Shown here: piece by piece, positions 56,396 to 64,000 of the stretch
How positions within the stretch are numbered: the first letter of the stretch is position 1
Layout: the number at the start of each line of letters is the position of its first letter
Assembly: GCA_026075535.2 (NCBI GenBank)
Contig: AP026540.1
Location: forward strand, 7,998,001-8,062,000
Source of the DNA: Tricholoma matsutake
Taxonomy: Eukaryota > Basidiomycota > Agaricomycetes > Agaricales > Tricholomataceae
Reading direction: 5' to 3'
Length of the DNA: 64,000 nucleotides
Program-made: the position numbers and the translations under genes
The notes under the pieces: generated by a model
What the model was told of the DNA's origin: nothing
The model's database searches: none
Seen by the model: only the letters and a program-made list of their open reading frames with translations

Positions 56396-56505
56396 CCACC
56401 CGATCCCCTCCTCCCCATTCAAATGGGATGTGAGGCTGTCGACACGGGCTAGGAGGGTGCAGAGGGATGCCAGGAGACCCCGGAAGGGGGGTACCTGCCT
56501 AGTAA
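56396..56505 (+). other. FKWD block of element D
   Basis: SSPFKWDVRLSTRARRVQRD followed by ARRPRKGGTCL and the donor-like GTAAGC. Near-identical peptide in element A on the opposite strand. The best candidate for a real exon in the shared cassette. Confidence 0.5.
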
Positions 56506-56859
56506 GCACCCACCAACTTCTGTACTCATGCCATGTCACACTGATGTGCCCAAACCCCCCCCCCCCCCAAAAAAAAAGAAAGAAAAAAAAACAGAAATCC
56601 AGACAGGGGACAACAAGCCACCCACCCCCAGCCTCACGAGCAACTGCTCGTGGGGTGGATCGTGGGTGGAATGACGCCCAGGTGCAGGGACAGGAGACAA
56701 CAACGACACACCACCTGCCCCCAGCCTCATGAGCAACTGCTCGTGGGGTGGATCGCGGGTGGAACGACAACGATGACAAGCCACCCACCCCTAGCCTCAT
56801 GAGCAACTGCTTGTGGGGTGGATCATGGGTGGAAGGACAGACAATGGTGGGGTCGCATC

Positions 56860-57131
56860 CCCTCCCCCTCCCCCTCCCCCACACGAAGTGTGGGGAGGGA
56901 TTTTTTTTGTACTTTTAATTATTTATTAGTATTGTGCCCCCCCTCCCCTGTTTTGCATGGGGGAGGGATTTTTTTCTTCATGTTTTTACCTCCCCCCTCG
57001 TGTTCAGCACGAGGGGTTAGCTTTTTATGTATATAAATAAAACTCCCTCTTGCATCTTGTGAGAGGGAGGATTTTTTGTTTATCTATGTAATCACAATCA
57101 TCCCCACTCCCTCGCATTCAATGTGAGGGAT
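56860..57131. repeat. CCCTC/GAGGG hairpin ladder in element D
   Basis: Five inverted repeats at 56868, 56938, 56989, 57042 and 57108 (for example cctcgtgttcagcacgaggg), three followed at once by runs of 6-8 T on plus, like hairpin-T-tract signals. Confidence 0.8.
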
Positions 57132-57216
57132 GTGGTTAATTAAAAAAATTTGATCTTTCACTACTCCGAAAAAAATTAGAGTGTCATGAATAAACATTAT
57201 ATTACTATCTAATAAT

Positions 57217-57309
57217 TCTCCTGTGGCTCAACTGGTTAAGCACACATGTTTGGTTTGTCATGTGATCACTCTAATCAAGATATCTTGAGTTCAATCCTTA
57301 CTCTGCACA
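57217..57309 (+). other. tRNA-like sequence, right side of element D
   Basis: ctgtggctcaactggttaag (A-box-like) ... cacatg-loop-catgtg (anticodon-arm-like stem) ... gagttcaatcc (B-box-like). The 58741 sequence of element C is clearly related. Confidence 0.65.
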
Positions 57310-57849
57310 AATATATTTTGTAGGCACTTTGACAACTTAAGACTTGAAATTTGACTATCCATTAGAGTATATACTCTAAGTTGAGGATCTGGAGTAACCA
57401 GAATCTGGTCGGAATAACCAGAATAACTGGACTCTGACCGGAATAACTGGACTCCAATCAGAATAACTGGACTCTGACCAGAATAACTGGACTCTGACCG
57501 GAATAACTGGACTCCAATCAGAATAACTGGACTCCAACCAGAATAATTGGACTCCAACCAGAATAACTGGACTCCAACCAGAATAACTGGACTCCAACTG
57601 GAATAACTGGACTCCGACCGGAATAGGTGGGGGAGGGTAAATTACAGGGTTTAAGCTACTCTACTAATTAGGAAGGAACCAATTTTTATAGAAAGCAGGA
57701 GCTCTTTACACTGCCCCACGTATTCCTGGAGGAATCCTGGTCTTCCTGGTAGGACTACCAGGATTCCTCCAGGACTATGTGGGGCAGTGTAAAGTTCAGG
57801 AAACCAGCTATCTACTGGTAATGACACCACCACCCACAAATGAGCTGAC

Positions 57850-58050
57850 TGGATGGGCCCTACATAAGTTTTTTTTTCGTTTGCTTTTTGTTTTTATAAA
57901 CTAACTAACCTGTTTCTCTAGTTTTCTAGGTTATAATCTACTGGTAACGATGCCACCACCCACAAATGAGCTGACTGGATGGGCCCTATGTAATTTTTTT
58001 TTTGTTTGCTTTTTGTTTTTATAAACTAACTCATTTCTTTTGTTTTATAG
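57850..58050 (+). repeat. Two palindrome-intron modules of element C
   Basis: 57864-57929 (donor decayed to ATAAGT, TAACTAAC, CTAG) and 57990-58050 (GTAATT, ACTAACTC, ATAG). Only the right palindrome arm (gggcccta) remains in each. Confidence 0.75.
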
Positions 58051-58484
58051 GTTCTACTCTACTGGTAACGACAGCCAGACATGAGACAACCCAACACACC
58101 CACCCCATGCCTGCAAGCCTCTGCTCATAGGGTGGATCGTGAGTGTGCACAACAACAACACCACCACCTACCAGCACCAGAACCCTGAGAATGCAAAGCA
58201 CGGCCACCAACCACGATGGACGATGACAACAGGGCCAACGACACACCACCCGCCTCCAGCCCCATGAGCCACTGCTCATGGGGTGGATTGTGGGTGGAAT
58301 GGCGATGATGGCCACCACCACAGCAGCACCCCAATCTGCCGCCATGAGCAACTGCTTGTGGGGCAGAAACAGGGAACCATTGGGATGGGGACAATGGGGA
58401 GACGGGGACAGGGACAGGGATGGGGACAAGGACGGGGAGCGGGACCCATGCGCCCACACCATGACGAGACACCACCAGGCCGCC

Positions 58485-58640
58485 CCCTCCCCCGCATTTT
58501 GCATGGGGAGGGTTTTTTTTCATTTTTTTTCTTTCATATTAATGCCCTCCCCCTCGCCCACATTTTACAACGGCGAGGGGATTTTCTTTATTTATTCATA
58601 ATTGTCGCCCTCCCCTCGCATTTGATGCAAGGGATGTAGT
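58485..58640. repeat. CCCTC/GAGGG hairpin ladder in element C
   Basis: Three inverted repeats at 58489, 58551 and 58608 (cccgcattttgcatggggag; cctcgcatttgatgcaaggg), T-runs after the first. Confidence 0.75.
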
Positions 58641-58740
58641 TGATTAAAATTATTGATCTTAATAGTGACTTTGAGAGAGATTACATGCTTGAGTTTGAGT
58701 TTGAGTCATAAATAAACTTTATATGGATAACAAATAATTC

Positions 58741-58830
58741 TCCTGTGGCTCAACTGGTTGAGCACACTTGTCTGGTTTGTCGTGTGATTCCTCATCATGA
58801 GGTCTTGAGTTCAATTCCTGCTTTGCACAG
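58741..58830 (+). other. tRNA-like sequence, right side of element C
   Basis: tcctgtggctcaactggttg with an A-box-like core, and gagttcaattcctg as B-box 55 bp later, then ctttgcaca. Oriented to the right terminus 236 bp away. Confidence 0.65.
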
Positions 58831-59074
58831 ATCTGTTTTGTGGGCACATTGTGAAATTTCTGAAGTTGAGGCACTTGAACTCGTAAGATATCAAATTGAC
58901 TTTCCATTATGGTTGGATGTTTGGTAACATACCAGGAATCCTGGTAAGTCCCACTGGATTCCTGGTGAGTCCTGGTGAGTCCTACTGGATTCCTGGAGGA
59001 TTCCTGGTCTTCCTGGTAGGACTACCAGGATTCCTCCAGGACTATGTGGGGCAGTGTAAAGTTCAGGAAACCAG

Positions 59075-61433
59075 CTACATTGAGATATAATAAGTGCAAA
59101 CATGTCCCCCCCAGGTTTGGTGGGGATCACTGCATTCTCCCCCTTTAGCTTCACCCATGGGTGAAGGTAACAAGAAGAAAAGAAACCTTGCAAGTACAAG
59201 GTAAAATTTAAAAAAAAAAACTGAGTCACACCCTGGTGACTCAGTAATGAGAACATCAGTACCACTCAACCTGCAAGTGATGCCAGATGTCAGTTACCAC
59301 ACTCGGCATCCATTGTTGATGCTCTCAAGTCTCCAAATGAACTTCAACATGGAACTCCAAGTCCATGTTGATGAGGACACAGGTATCACTCAGCCCTGCA
59401 AGTGACATGCATTGTTCATAATTCTTGTTGTTAACCAACTAGAATACCTCCATTGATTTAACTTCATGGAGATATTCATAGCATGCATGTGTGTTGCATA
59501 TCATGGCATGTGGCAGGTGTAGGGTGGATTGTAATGTGCTTGGTGACACGTTGGGGCTCAGGCTACAGGTGAATTTATCCCCTGTATGTGTGGGGACAGT
59601 GCAAGAGGCACTGTCTGACATTTACTGATGTTTTTATCCATAGAACAATGAAATTCATTGTTCTTCAGGTCTGGTACTTGATGCAACCACATTGAGTCCA
59701 TCACCTCGACATAAACAAGCTCTGAGTCTCATTCTCCCATCATGGCTGGCTGCTCTGCTCTGTCTTGACTCATGGCTGAAGTGTTCAATGTTTGATTTGA
59801 CCTGTATCACTTGGGTACACATCTATTCCATTTTTTCAATGGCTGATGGATGTTACTGGATGTCTGTCCTTTTCTACATTAGTTTCTCCCCCTCTGCCTT
59901 GATTCTCTGCTGAGGTCTTTAGGTCTTCAACAGGATATGTATCACACTGACCCACATCTCTCTTTCTTTGTTGCAAATGACAGTTCTTGTCATTTTCCTG
60001 TAGCTTCATGGTGCAATTGTATGCTGCCAGTATGTTTGTTTTCTTCATGCATTTTCTTAGCCTCGATGCTAACTCATTGTGGCTATTGACCAGTGCACCA
60101 TGTCTTGGGTTTCCTGAACATGATACTCTGTTCTCCTTGTCGATGAGCATATTGTCTCATTGACTCTGCATTTCTTGGAGCTCCGAATGATGTGAAATGA
60201 CATCCTTCTGGTTGGGTACTGGATGATCATTTCTGATTGTCTCTTTCTCTCTGGTACAGACAATGCTTTGTCTGGGGACTTTCATGGCTGCTTGCCTCAA
60301 ACAACAACCTCTCTGTCATTGTTATCCCATCTATTTCTGTGGGGCCTGGTGGCCCACAGTTTTCTGCTCAGTCTTGACAACCTTGACTCTATGTCTTTTG
60401 TGGTCATCTTGTCTTTCTCTCTACCTCACACCATGGGCAAGGTATTAGATCTCTCATTGTGGCATGTATTGTCTTGTTGCATGCATCTGTTCTCTATTTG
60501 AAAATGGTCACCACATGGTTCTTGTTCATTGACAATGCTATCTGCATTGTCATCTCCTTGCTTGGCAGTGAGGTCATTATAACTACACTCAGCCATTCTC
60601 ACATCAGAGTGATGTGCATCTGGCCAATGTACATCTCAATTATTTGCTATCAAGGCATCCAAATAATGTCTATCATCAAGTTTTATTGTCTGCCAGGATC
60701 CAACTCCATCCCAATGACTATCTTTGGTTGTCTCCTCTTTACTTGGTATCTGTGTGTCTGGTTGACACGCAGCTCTCTGCTGATTTTTGATAACTTTGAC
60801 TCTGCATTGGTTAGTTGTCTTCATCTCAGTTCTCTGCTCTCTCTCAATGACCTTGACTTTGTGTCAGTCATTTTCCTTCACCTTCAGACTTGGCTTTTGC
60901 TGGGGGGCATGCCCAGCAGTGTCACTATATGCTCATCTCTTGATGAGCAGTGGAAAATTGCTGGTTAAAGCCTCTCCAGTTACACAAGTCTTACTTTGTG
61001 TATCTAGATTTCTCAGTTCTCATCTGGGTTGCTGAGGGTCAAGATGTGAGCATCTGAGTGGCACACTACTATCTCAAGTACTGCTTGAGAATACTGCTCA
61101 ACAGTAACTAACTTATGATGCCCATGGGCCTCATAAAAATCTCTGGACTTTTGAAAGCCAGCTGAACATGGATTATCTTGTGCCCAAGAAGTGCTATCTC
61201 ACACCTTCAAGGTGCAAGAATGATGATGGGTATCTTGACAAGCCATGCAGGGTGAGAAAAAAATTTGGGCATTGTGGAAGGATGACAGGGCATCCAACAC
61301 TAAGGTAACACAGAACTAAAGTGGAATGGAATATATTGTTTGTGGTATGAGATGAGGATACAATGTGTGGTTGATAATGGTTATAAAGGGTATGTCAGGT
61401 GATCACATGTATTAGGTAAGAGATACTCTTACA
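59075..61433. other. Gene-poor, eroded sequence; LTR-like end at 61433
   Basis: No intact coding region. Minus-strand fragments (THACYEYLHEVKSMEVF, ETQDMVHW) hint at an eroded Copia-type element, but no catalytic motif is visible. Plus-strand hydrophobic frames (60459-60968) come from repeated cttgactctg/tctttctct text. 61433 reads, on minus, TGTAAGAGTATCTCTTACC, a plausible LTR start just beyond the chromointegrase fragment. Confidence 0.35.
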
Positions 61434-61444
61434 CTCTCCCATGT

Positions 61445-61990
61445 ATTAAAAATTGCTTACGGTGCCATTTTGAGCCAGTTTGCATACACTTCTGTCTCTG
61501 CGACCTCTCATTTTGGTAGCCACAAATCAGCCTCTGGACCATATTCTAGCCACCTGACAAGGAACTGTTTTCCATGGCCACAAGTTTGCTGGTCCACAAT
61601 TTGGTCAATGAAATATTCTGTTTTGCCCTTGGCCATTACTATTGGTCCTGGACATTCCAGTGTGCGTGATGAGGATAGGTTGGGGTCATTCTCTATGAAT
61701 GGGCAAAGCAAGGAGGAATGGAAGGTGCAGTGGATTTTTGTTGCTTTGGGGAGTAGTAGTGTGTATGTGGAAGAGTCAGGGTACACTTGGGTTACTTTGA
61801 AAGGCCCATCGAATCTGGGCATAAACTTTGCCACCTGGCCATCTTTCACTTGCATGTATTCCCAATGTCTGTGGGCTGTTGCAAGTAATATGTGGTTGCC
61901 CACTTCAAATGTCAGGTCAGGTGCATGGTCTTTGTTTGCTTGGAGGGCTTGGCTTATCTTTGCCGCCATCAGTGATAGTCTTTGAGGGTC
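61445..61990 (-). pseudogene. Chromointegrase C-terminal fragment (Gypsy)
   Basis: Minus strand: KISQALQANKDHAPDLTFEV (GNHILLAT, GPY/F region: KFMPRFDGPFKVTQVYPDSS), HSSLLCPFIENDPNLSSS and a chromodomain EYFIDQIVDQQTCGHGKQFL-VRWLEYGPEADLWLP. Open over 160 codons, ending near 61445. The upstream part is cut by element K. Different from families 2 and 4. Confidence 0.8.
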
Positions 61991-62771
61991 CAGTTGCTGC
62001 AACTGAAAAAAAACCGGAACTCAACTGGACCCAACCGGAACTCAACTGGACCCAACCGCAAGCAACTGGTCTTTCCAGTTGCAGTTGGGCCTCATTGTCA
62101 ACAGTTGTGGTTGCAGTTGGTAGGCTCAGGCCCGCAAGTCCAACCAATTGGAACCGGTCACAACCGGTCGCAACTGGGTGGCCTTACCTCGCTACTCAAT
62201 CTTAGATAGTACAATTTTTATTTTATTTTCTATGTAATTTACTTACTCCATAACAAATTTGGGGCATGCCCAAGGAATGACGGATGGGCAAGGGTTTATA
62301 TATGTTTGGGCCATTTGTATATGTTTGAATATATGTGGTGCAAGTAAACAGCAATGCAACACATTTGTTTGTATGTGTCATCGTTCACTTCTCATGACAA
62401 CAACAACAATGGCCACAAACAACATGGGCCCAAACGACGTTATCATCGTTTGGGCCCACAGTAAGTTTTATTTTGTATATCTTTATGTTTACTAACTTTA
62501 TTTCTATGTTTTTAGGTTGAAATTCTTTGGTAACAACATGCGCCAATGCATACAAACCACACCCACCCACTCTACCTCCTCCTCCCCATCGAAATGGGAT
62601 GTGAGGAGTGCCAATCAGTCAGGAGGATGGGGAGGGACACCAGGAGACCCCAGCAGGGGGATACCTGCCAGGTAAGCCCCCCCAGCCACACCCACCTCCA
62701 TGCCACATTGATGATACTCAACTCGGGAAAACCACCAAAACAGCCAATGAGGCAACCAATGATATTTGCAT
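61991..62771. mobile_element. Element K, modular non-autonomous element (ends not defined)
   Basis: Starts with repeats of ggaactcaactggacccaac and ccggtcacaaccggtcgcaa, typical of the subterminal zones of its relatives, then one palindrome-intron module and an FKWD block (62575-62670) with the donor-like GTAAGC. Terminal repeats and a target duplication were not found. It stops where the 62772 Gypsy-like sequence begins. Confidence 0.55.
62425..62515 (+). repeat. Palindrome-intron module of element K
   Basis: Palindrome gggcccaaacgacgttatca / tcgtttgggccc (62426-62457), donor GTAAGT at 62461, branch-like TTACTAAC, acceptor TTTAG at 62515 (55 bp). Confidence 0.75.
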
Positions 62772-63400
62772 GAGTCAGAGGAAGGGTGCGAGATGTTCCG
62801 AATGTTTGTGGTCCAACCTATGGGAAGACAACTAGTTGGTACTAGTTGTAAAGGTAGTTCTATAAGAGAGGAAGGTGTTTGGCATGGTCTGATGGAGTAT
62901 CGATTGATATCGAGGACGATCAATGATATTGACGGCAAATGATGTTTATCGTCGATGGTCGATGTGTGAATTCTGAGGACCTTTTGATAGGTCGATAGTA
63001 TACGAAGGCTATAGCTGATGGCTAGGAAGTGTCAGGATGGTTACTAGTGCTAACGATAAGAGGGTTGAAAGAGGATTGAGGACGAGGATGATCACAGAGG
63101 TTTCCCGTCGATCAAGAAAACTCGTAGAAGCTTAGATTGTTTTAGAGGATAGATCGGATTCTTAGAACTTTATACGAGGCAGTATGTGAAGACAATTTCT
63201 TGTCATTTCCAAGTAGATACTACAGAGTTTTATATGTTTTAAAAGAAACTTCCTAAAATGGTATAAGAAACATGTGTAGAACATGTGGCAAAAGATATGA
63301 GTTAAGACACTGAGGCCAAAAAGGAGACTGGAATCTGAACAAGAAAGAGATATATCATATGATGAAGGAGTAATAAAGGGTATAGAACTAAAAAGGGACT
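62772..63400. other. Gypsy family 1-like leader sequence
   Basis: catgagtcagaggaagggtg at 62772 matches 4794, and the A-rich text to 63330 loosely follows 4900-5400. No gene. Confidence 0.4.
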
Positions 63401-64000
63401 GTCCTTTGTGTTACAATTTTCTGTTATCGTAACCCACAACGACCAGACATACGCCGGCAAGGCTGGGTACTTTAATTTTTCCATTTGACTCAACTCACCT
63501 CTGACGGAAGATGCCTTGATGCATGGTGACTCCATGCACCCGAACCCACTCCCACATGCACCGTGGTATGACAACCCCTTTACATGAGGTCCATGACATC
63601 GGATCCTTGACATCGGATCCGTGATATTGGATGCCTCATGCTATGCATGAGGCTTATCTCTTATTGTTCTCTGACATGCTGCGCTGCAGCACTCCATGGC
63701 ATCGGACGCCTCATGCAAGGCATGAGGCCTGTCTTTTCTATTGTTCTTTCTATTTATACTTGATAACGATCTTACATTCTGATTGGACAATAGACATCCT
63801 CAAACCATATATAAGCTGTAGTAATACTGTCTGTATTCCTCAGCTTGACCTAATTCAACCAACAGTCTTAGACTCAACCAGAACACTCGACAACTAAGGA
63901 AGTCCCTTAGTTGTGATACACTTGAACTCGACAGCTTAGGAAGCCCCTAGCTGTGATAACCCGAACTCGACAGTTGGAAAGCCTCCAACTGATACACGAA
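63401..64000 (+). other. LTR-like region with promoter motif and tandem hairpins
   Basis: Contains two diverged copies of a palindrome (gcctcatgctatgcatgagg at 63630; gcctcatgcaaggcatgagg at 63709), a TATA-like atatataagc (63808) and downstream three 40-41-bp tandem units each forming a hairpin. Layout resembles U3-R-U5 of an LTR continuing past the window. No second LTR is in view. Confidence 0.45.
63890..63991 (+). repeat. Three tandem hairpins (about 40-bp period) with compensatory changes
   Basis: Stems ACAACTAAGG/CCTTAGTTGT (63890-63914), ACAGCTTAGG/CCTAGCTGT (63931-63954) and CAGTTGG/CCAACTG (63971-63991), separated by gatacacttgaactcg-like linkers. Bases differ between units, yet pairing is kept. 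Confidence 0.7.

Larger units (their letters stand above)
55351..57647. mobile_element. Non-autonomous hAT-like element D (2,297 bp)
   Basis: Left GAGTAC-TTTACACTCCCCCACC, right complement ggtgggggagggtaaa-ttacag. Perfect 8-bp duplication ggtttaag (55343-55350 and 57648-57655). The right subterminal zone has about eleven 20-21-bp repeats of gaataactggactccaacca (57405-57620). The interior is colinear with element A: CCACC microsatellite, three palindrome-intron modules, FKWD block, GAGCA hairpins and ladder. A tRNA-like sequence lies near each end. Confidence 0.93.
57699..59066. mobile_element. Non-autonomous hAT-like element C (1,368 bp)
   Basis: Left GAGCTC-TTTACACTGCCCCACG, right complement ggggcagtgtaaa-gttcag. 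Duplication gaaagcag (57691-57698) / gaaaccag (59067-59074). The left part also holds a 101-bp miniature (57699-57799) made of the left end joined directly to a right end and followed by the same gaaaccag flank. Interior: two palindrome-intron modules, GAGCA hairpins, ladder, one tRNA-like sequence. Subterminal repeats: ggattcctggtgagtcctac. Confidence 0.88.

Noticed and set aside
57405..57620. Regular 20-21-bp repeats that could suggest a CRISPR array
   Set aside because: Repeats are contiguous without unique spacers, lie next to a transposon terminus, extend its inverted repeat, and the genome is fungal.
9461..58830. Six candidate tRNA genes
   Set aside because: A- and B-box motifs are present, but acceptor stems do not pair and no clear anticodon loop is conserved; annotated as tRNA-like only.
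60459..60968. 169-codon hydrophobic frame resembling a membrane protein
   Set aside because: Arises from recurring T-rich phrases; no start context, no family, and no support from neighbouring sequence.

Overview
The window looks like a transposon-dense, gene-poor stretch of a filamentous basidiomycete (Agaricomycetes-type) genome. The evidence is short spliceosomal introns (about 42-65 bp, GT...CTAAC...YAG), chromodomain-bearing Ty3/Gypsy elements, PIF/Harbinger and hAT-type DNA transposons, and a fungal multi-pass LCCL-domain membrane protein. Only about 4 kb (22.7-26.5 kb) looks like ordinary host sequence. It holds two minus-strand genes: an unrecognised 248-aa protein and the spliced LCCL protein.

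Layout. 1-4.65 kb: minus-strand Gypsy family 1 remnant cut by the window edge. 5.9-15.7 kb: complete chromovirus (family 2, copy 1) with 583-bp LTRs and a 5-bp target duplication; its gag carries a 2.7-kb hAT-like element (A), and a spliced zinc-cluster gene lies antisense between pol and the 3' LTR. 15.7-21.5 kb: minus-strand chromovirus (family 4) with a MITE in its integrase. 22.7-26.5 kb: host island. 26.8-37.2 kb: PIF/Harbinger element (Myb/SANT-like gene on plus, DDE transposase on minus) whose Myb gene is split by a second complete family 2 chromovirus. 37.3-41.9 kb: foldback MITE, mariner-like transposase fragment and hAT element I. 41.9-45.7 kb: hAT element H (with nested L), a family 2 solo LTR and a Copia fragment. 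45.7-53.4 kb: a family 1 Gypsy element broken by an inversion and hit by elements J2, F, G and E. 53.4-59.1 kb: third family 2 copy whose LTR took elements D and C. 59.1-64 kb: eroded sequence, a chromointegrase fragment, element K and an LTR-like end.

Most notable signals. (1) Eight non-autonomous hAT-type elements share the same interior, although several have unrelated terminal and subterminal sequences. That interior has at least 16 copies of a GGCCCAAACGACG-type palindrome joined to an intron-like sequence, more than 25 GAGCAACTGCTC hairpins, ladders of CCCTC/GAGGG hairpins, and, in four elements, tRNA-like sequences with A- and B-box motifs pointing outward toward the ends. (2) All three family 2 chromovirus copies carry an antisense two-exon gene whose splice junction completes a CX2CX6CX9CX2CX6C zinc cluster. 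(3) The family 2 gag-pol junction has a textbook -1 frameshift signal in one copy and a related one in the other.

Insertion order can be read from target duplications in many places. All calls come from reading the sequence; no database or folding program was run.
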